Below are positions 63,364 through 64,000 of a stretch of 64,000 nucleotides of DNA, piece after piece. Location of the stretch: positions 2,666,001 to 2,730,000 of the forward strand of contig JAVHKY010000018.1 of NCBI GenBank assembly GCA_035079385.1. The letters run 5' to 3'. Numbering within the stretch: the stretch's first letter is position 1; every line of letters starts with the position of its first letter. Origin of the DNA: Aspidiotus rigidus. Lineage: Eukaryota > Arthropoda > Insecta > Hemiptera > Diaspididae. The notes beneath the pieces were generated by a model. The model had not been told where the DNA came from. It worked only from the letters and a program-made list of their open reading frames with translations, and did no database searches. The translations under genes were made by a program, and so were the position numbers.

Positions 63364-64000
63364 AGATGTCTGAAAGAATTGGCCCACACGGTCGACGATA
63401 ATAATAAGGTTAAAACAATACTCGAGAACAACTTCTATGTTGACGACCTTTTCACTGGTTGCAATGAATTGGAAGAGTGTATTGAAGCTAGAAAACAACT
63501 AATAAACGTACTAGCTTCAGCAGGTTTAGAATTAAAAAAGTGGTGTGCTAATACTCCAGAACTATTGCAACAGTTACCTCCAGAAGACGTCGAATGTGAG
63601 TTTCCCTTCAGCATCGACGATCAACCCACTATAAAAAACTTAGGGCTATTGTGGCTACCGAATGCAGATCTTTTCAAATTCCGATTCTGTCCTAATAAAG
63701 CATCTGAAACTAGGACCAAACGTCAGGTCTTATCCGAGATTTCGCGATTCTTCAATCCGGTCGGATTTGTAGGGCCTCTTACAGTCAGAGCGAAAATTTT
63801 TATGCAGGAGATCTGGAAACTTAATTCTATTCAATTGCCTAAATCACATAAATCAGAAAAAACTTAATCGATAGACTGGGACGAAGAACTTCCCCACGAA
63901 ACATTAACTCAATGTAAGGAATTCACAAGAGAAATAAAAGAGGTAGATCTCATAGAAATACCTAGACTCATATTCCCGTCTGGAAAAATAAAATTCATAG
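63340..64000 (+). pseudogene. BEL/Pao reverse transcriptase C-terminal part
   Basis: After the frameshift the frame reads PAAYLATRCLKELA, then the catalytic FYVDDLFTG, ELKKWCANTPELL, NLGLLWLPNADLFKF, TKRQVLSEISRFFNPVGFVG and PLTVRAKIFMQEIW. These are the typical BEL/Pao RT thumb and RNase H-proximal motifs. TAA at 63865-63867 interrupts it; the same frame continues IDWDEELP...IPRLIFPSGKI to the window edge. Confidence 0.85.

Larger units (their letters stand above)
62445..64000 (+). mobile_element. BEL/Pao LTR retrotransposon, internally deleted, runs off the edge
   Basis: A primer-binding site, then Gag, are fused directly to the second half of the reverse transcriptase. Gag's C-terminal part, protease and the RT N-terminus are missing. 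At least one frameshift and one stop interrupt pol. The 3' part and 3' LTR are beyond 64000. Confidence 0.82.

Overview
The window is eukaryotic nuclear DNA, most likely from an insect. It is AT-rich, genes are split by GT-AG introns, the one clear conserved host gene is catalase, and most of the rest is transposable-element debris. I cannot name the species. I see no operons, bacterial ribosome-binding sites, tRNA, rRNA or CRISPR.

The most remarkable locus is a seven-exon gene at 23819-32375 (+). My hand-spliced model joins every exon in phase and gives a 787-residue secreted protein. It has a signal peptide, an Ala-Ser linker, a divergent cysteine-rich lipocalin domain, and a ~485-residue tail of 13 full tandem units. 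Each unit combines an alternating Ala/Glu/Lys strand, resembling the self-assembling EAK16 peptide, with a Gly-rich block and a PSPGP turn. Every third unit carries a cysteine. A lipocalin fused to a silk-like tail is not a family I recognise. Its fourth intron (5.5 kb) is packed with nested mobile elements.

Layout. 1-4244: TE remnants and a decayed RPA70-like gene copy (-). 4245-9493: a complete Ty3/Gypsy-type LTR retrotransposon (-) with apparently identical LTRs and a frameshifted pol. 10281-16155: a broken ubiquitin-protease-like fragment (-), a second RPA70-like copy (-), a small acidic four-exon gene model (+), and an unknown multi-exon gene (-) with three terminal-type exons. One exon of that last gene is duplicated next to the protease fragment. 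17119-22370: an IR element, a deleted pogo/Tigger-like transposon, a Helitron candidate and LINE remnants. 23819-32375: the lipocalin-repeat gene. 34060-36790: a broken coiled-coil ORF and a copia-like gag remnant. 39664-44290: small foldback elements and a Crypton-type tyrosine recombinase remnant, bracketed by a long inverted repeat. 45423-46293: a ZFHX-like zinc-finger exon. 46923-49116: a 2.2-kb terminal-inverted-repeat element carrying an unknown gene. 51820-58260: LINE, Penelope-like and foldback debris. 58954-59181: an orphan exon. 59930-61050: a region dense in TCGA/GACGTC words. 61491-61840: the last two catalase exons (-). 62445-64000: an internally deleted BEL/Pao element that runs off the right edge.

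The genes do not form one pathway. The window reads as a few host exons and one unusual secreted-protein gene embedded in layered mobile DNA. All exon models are hand-spliced from splice signals and reading phase, without transcript evidence.
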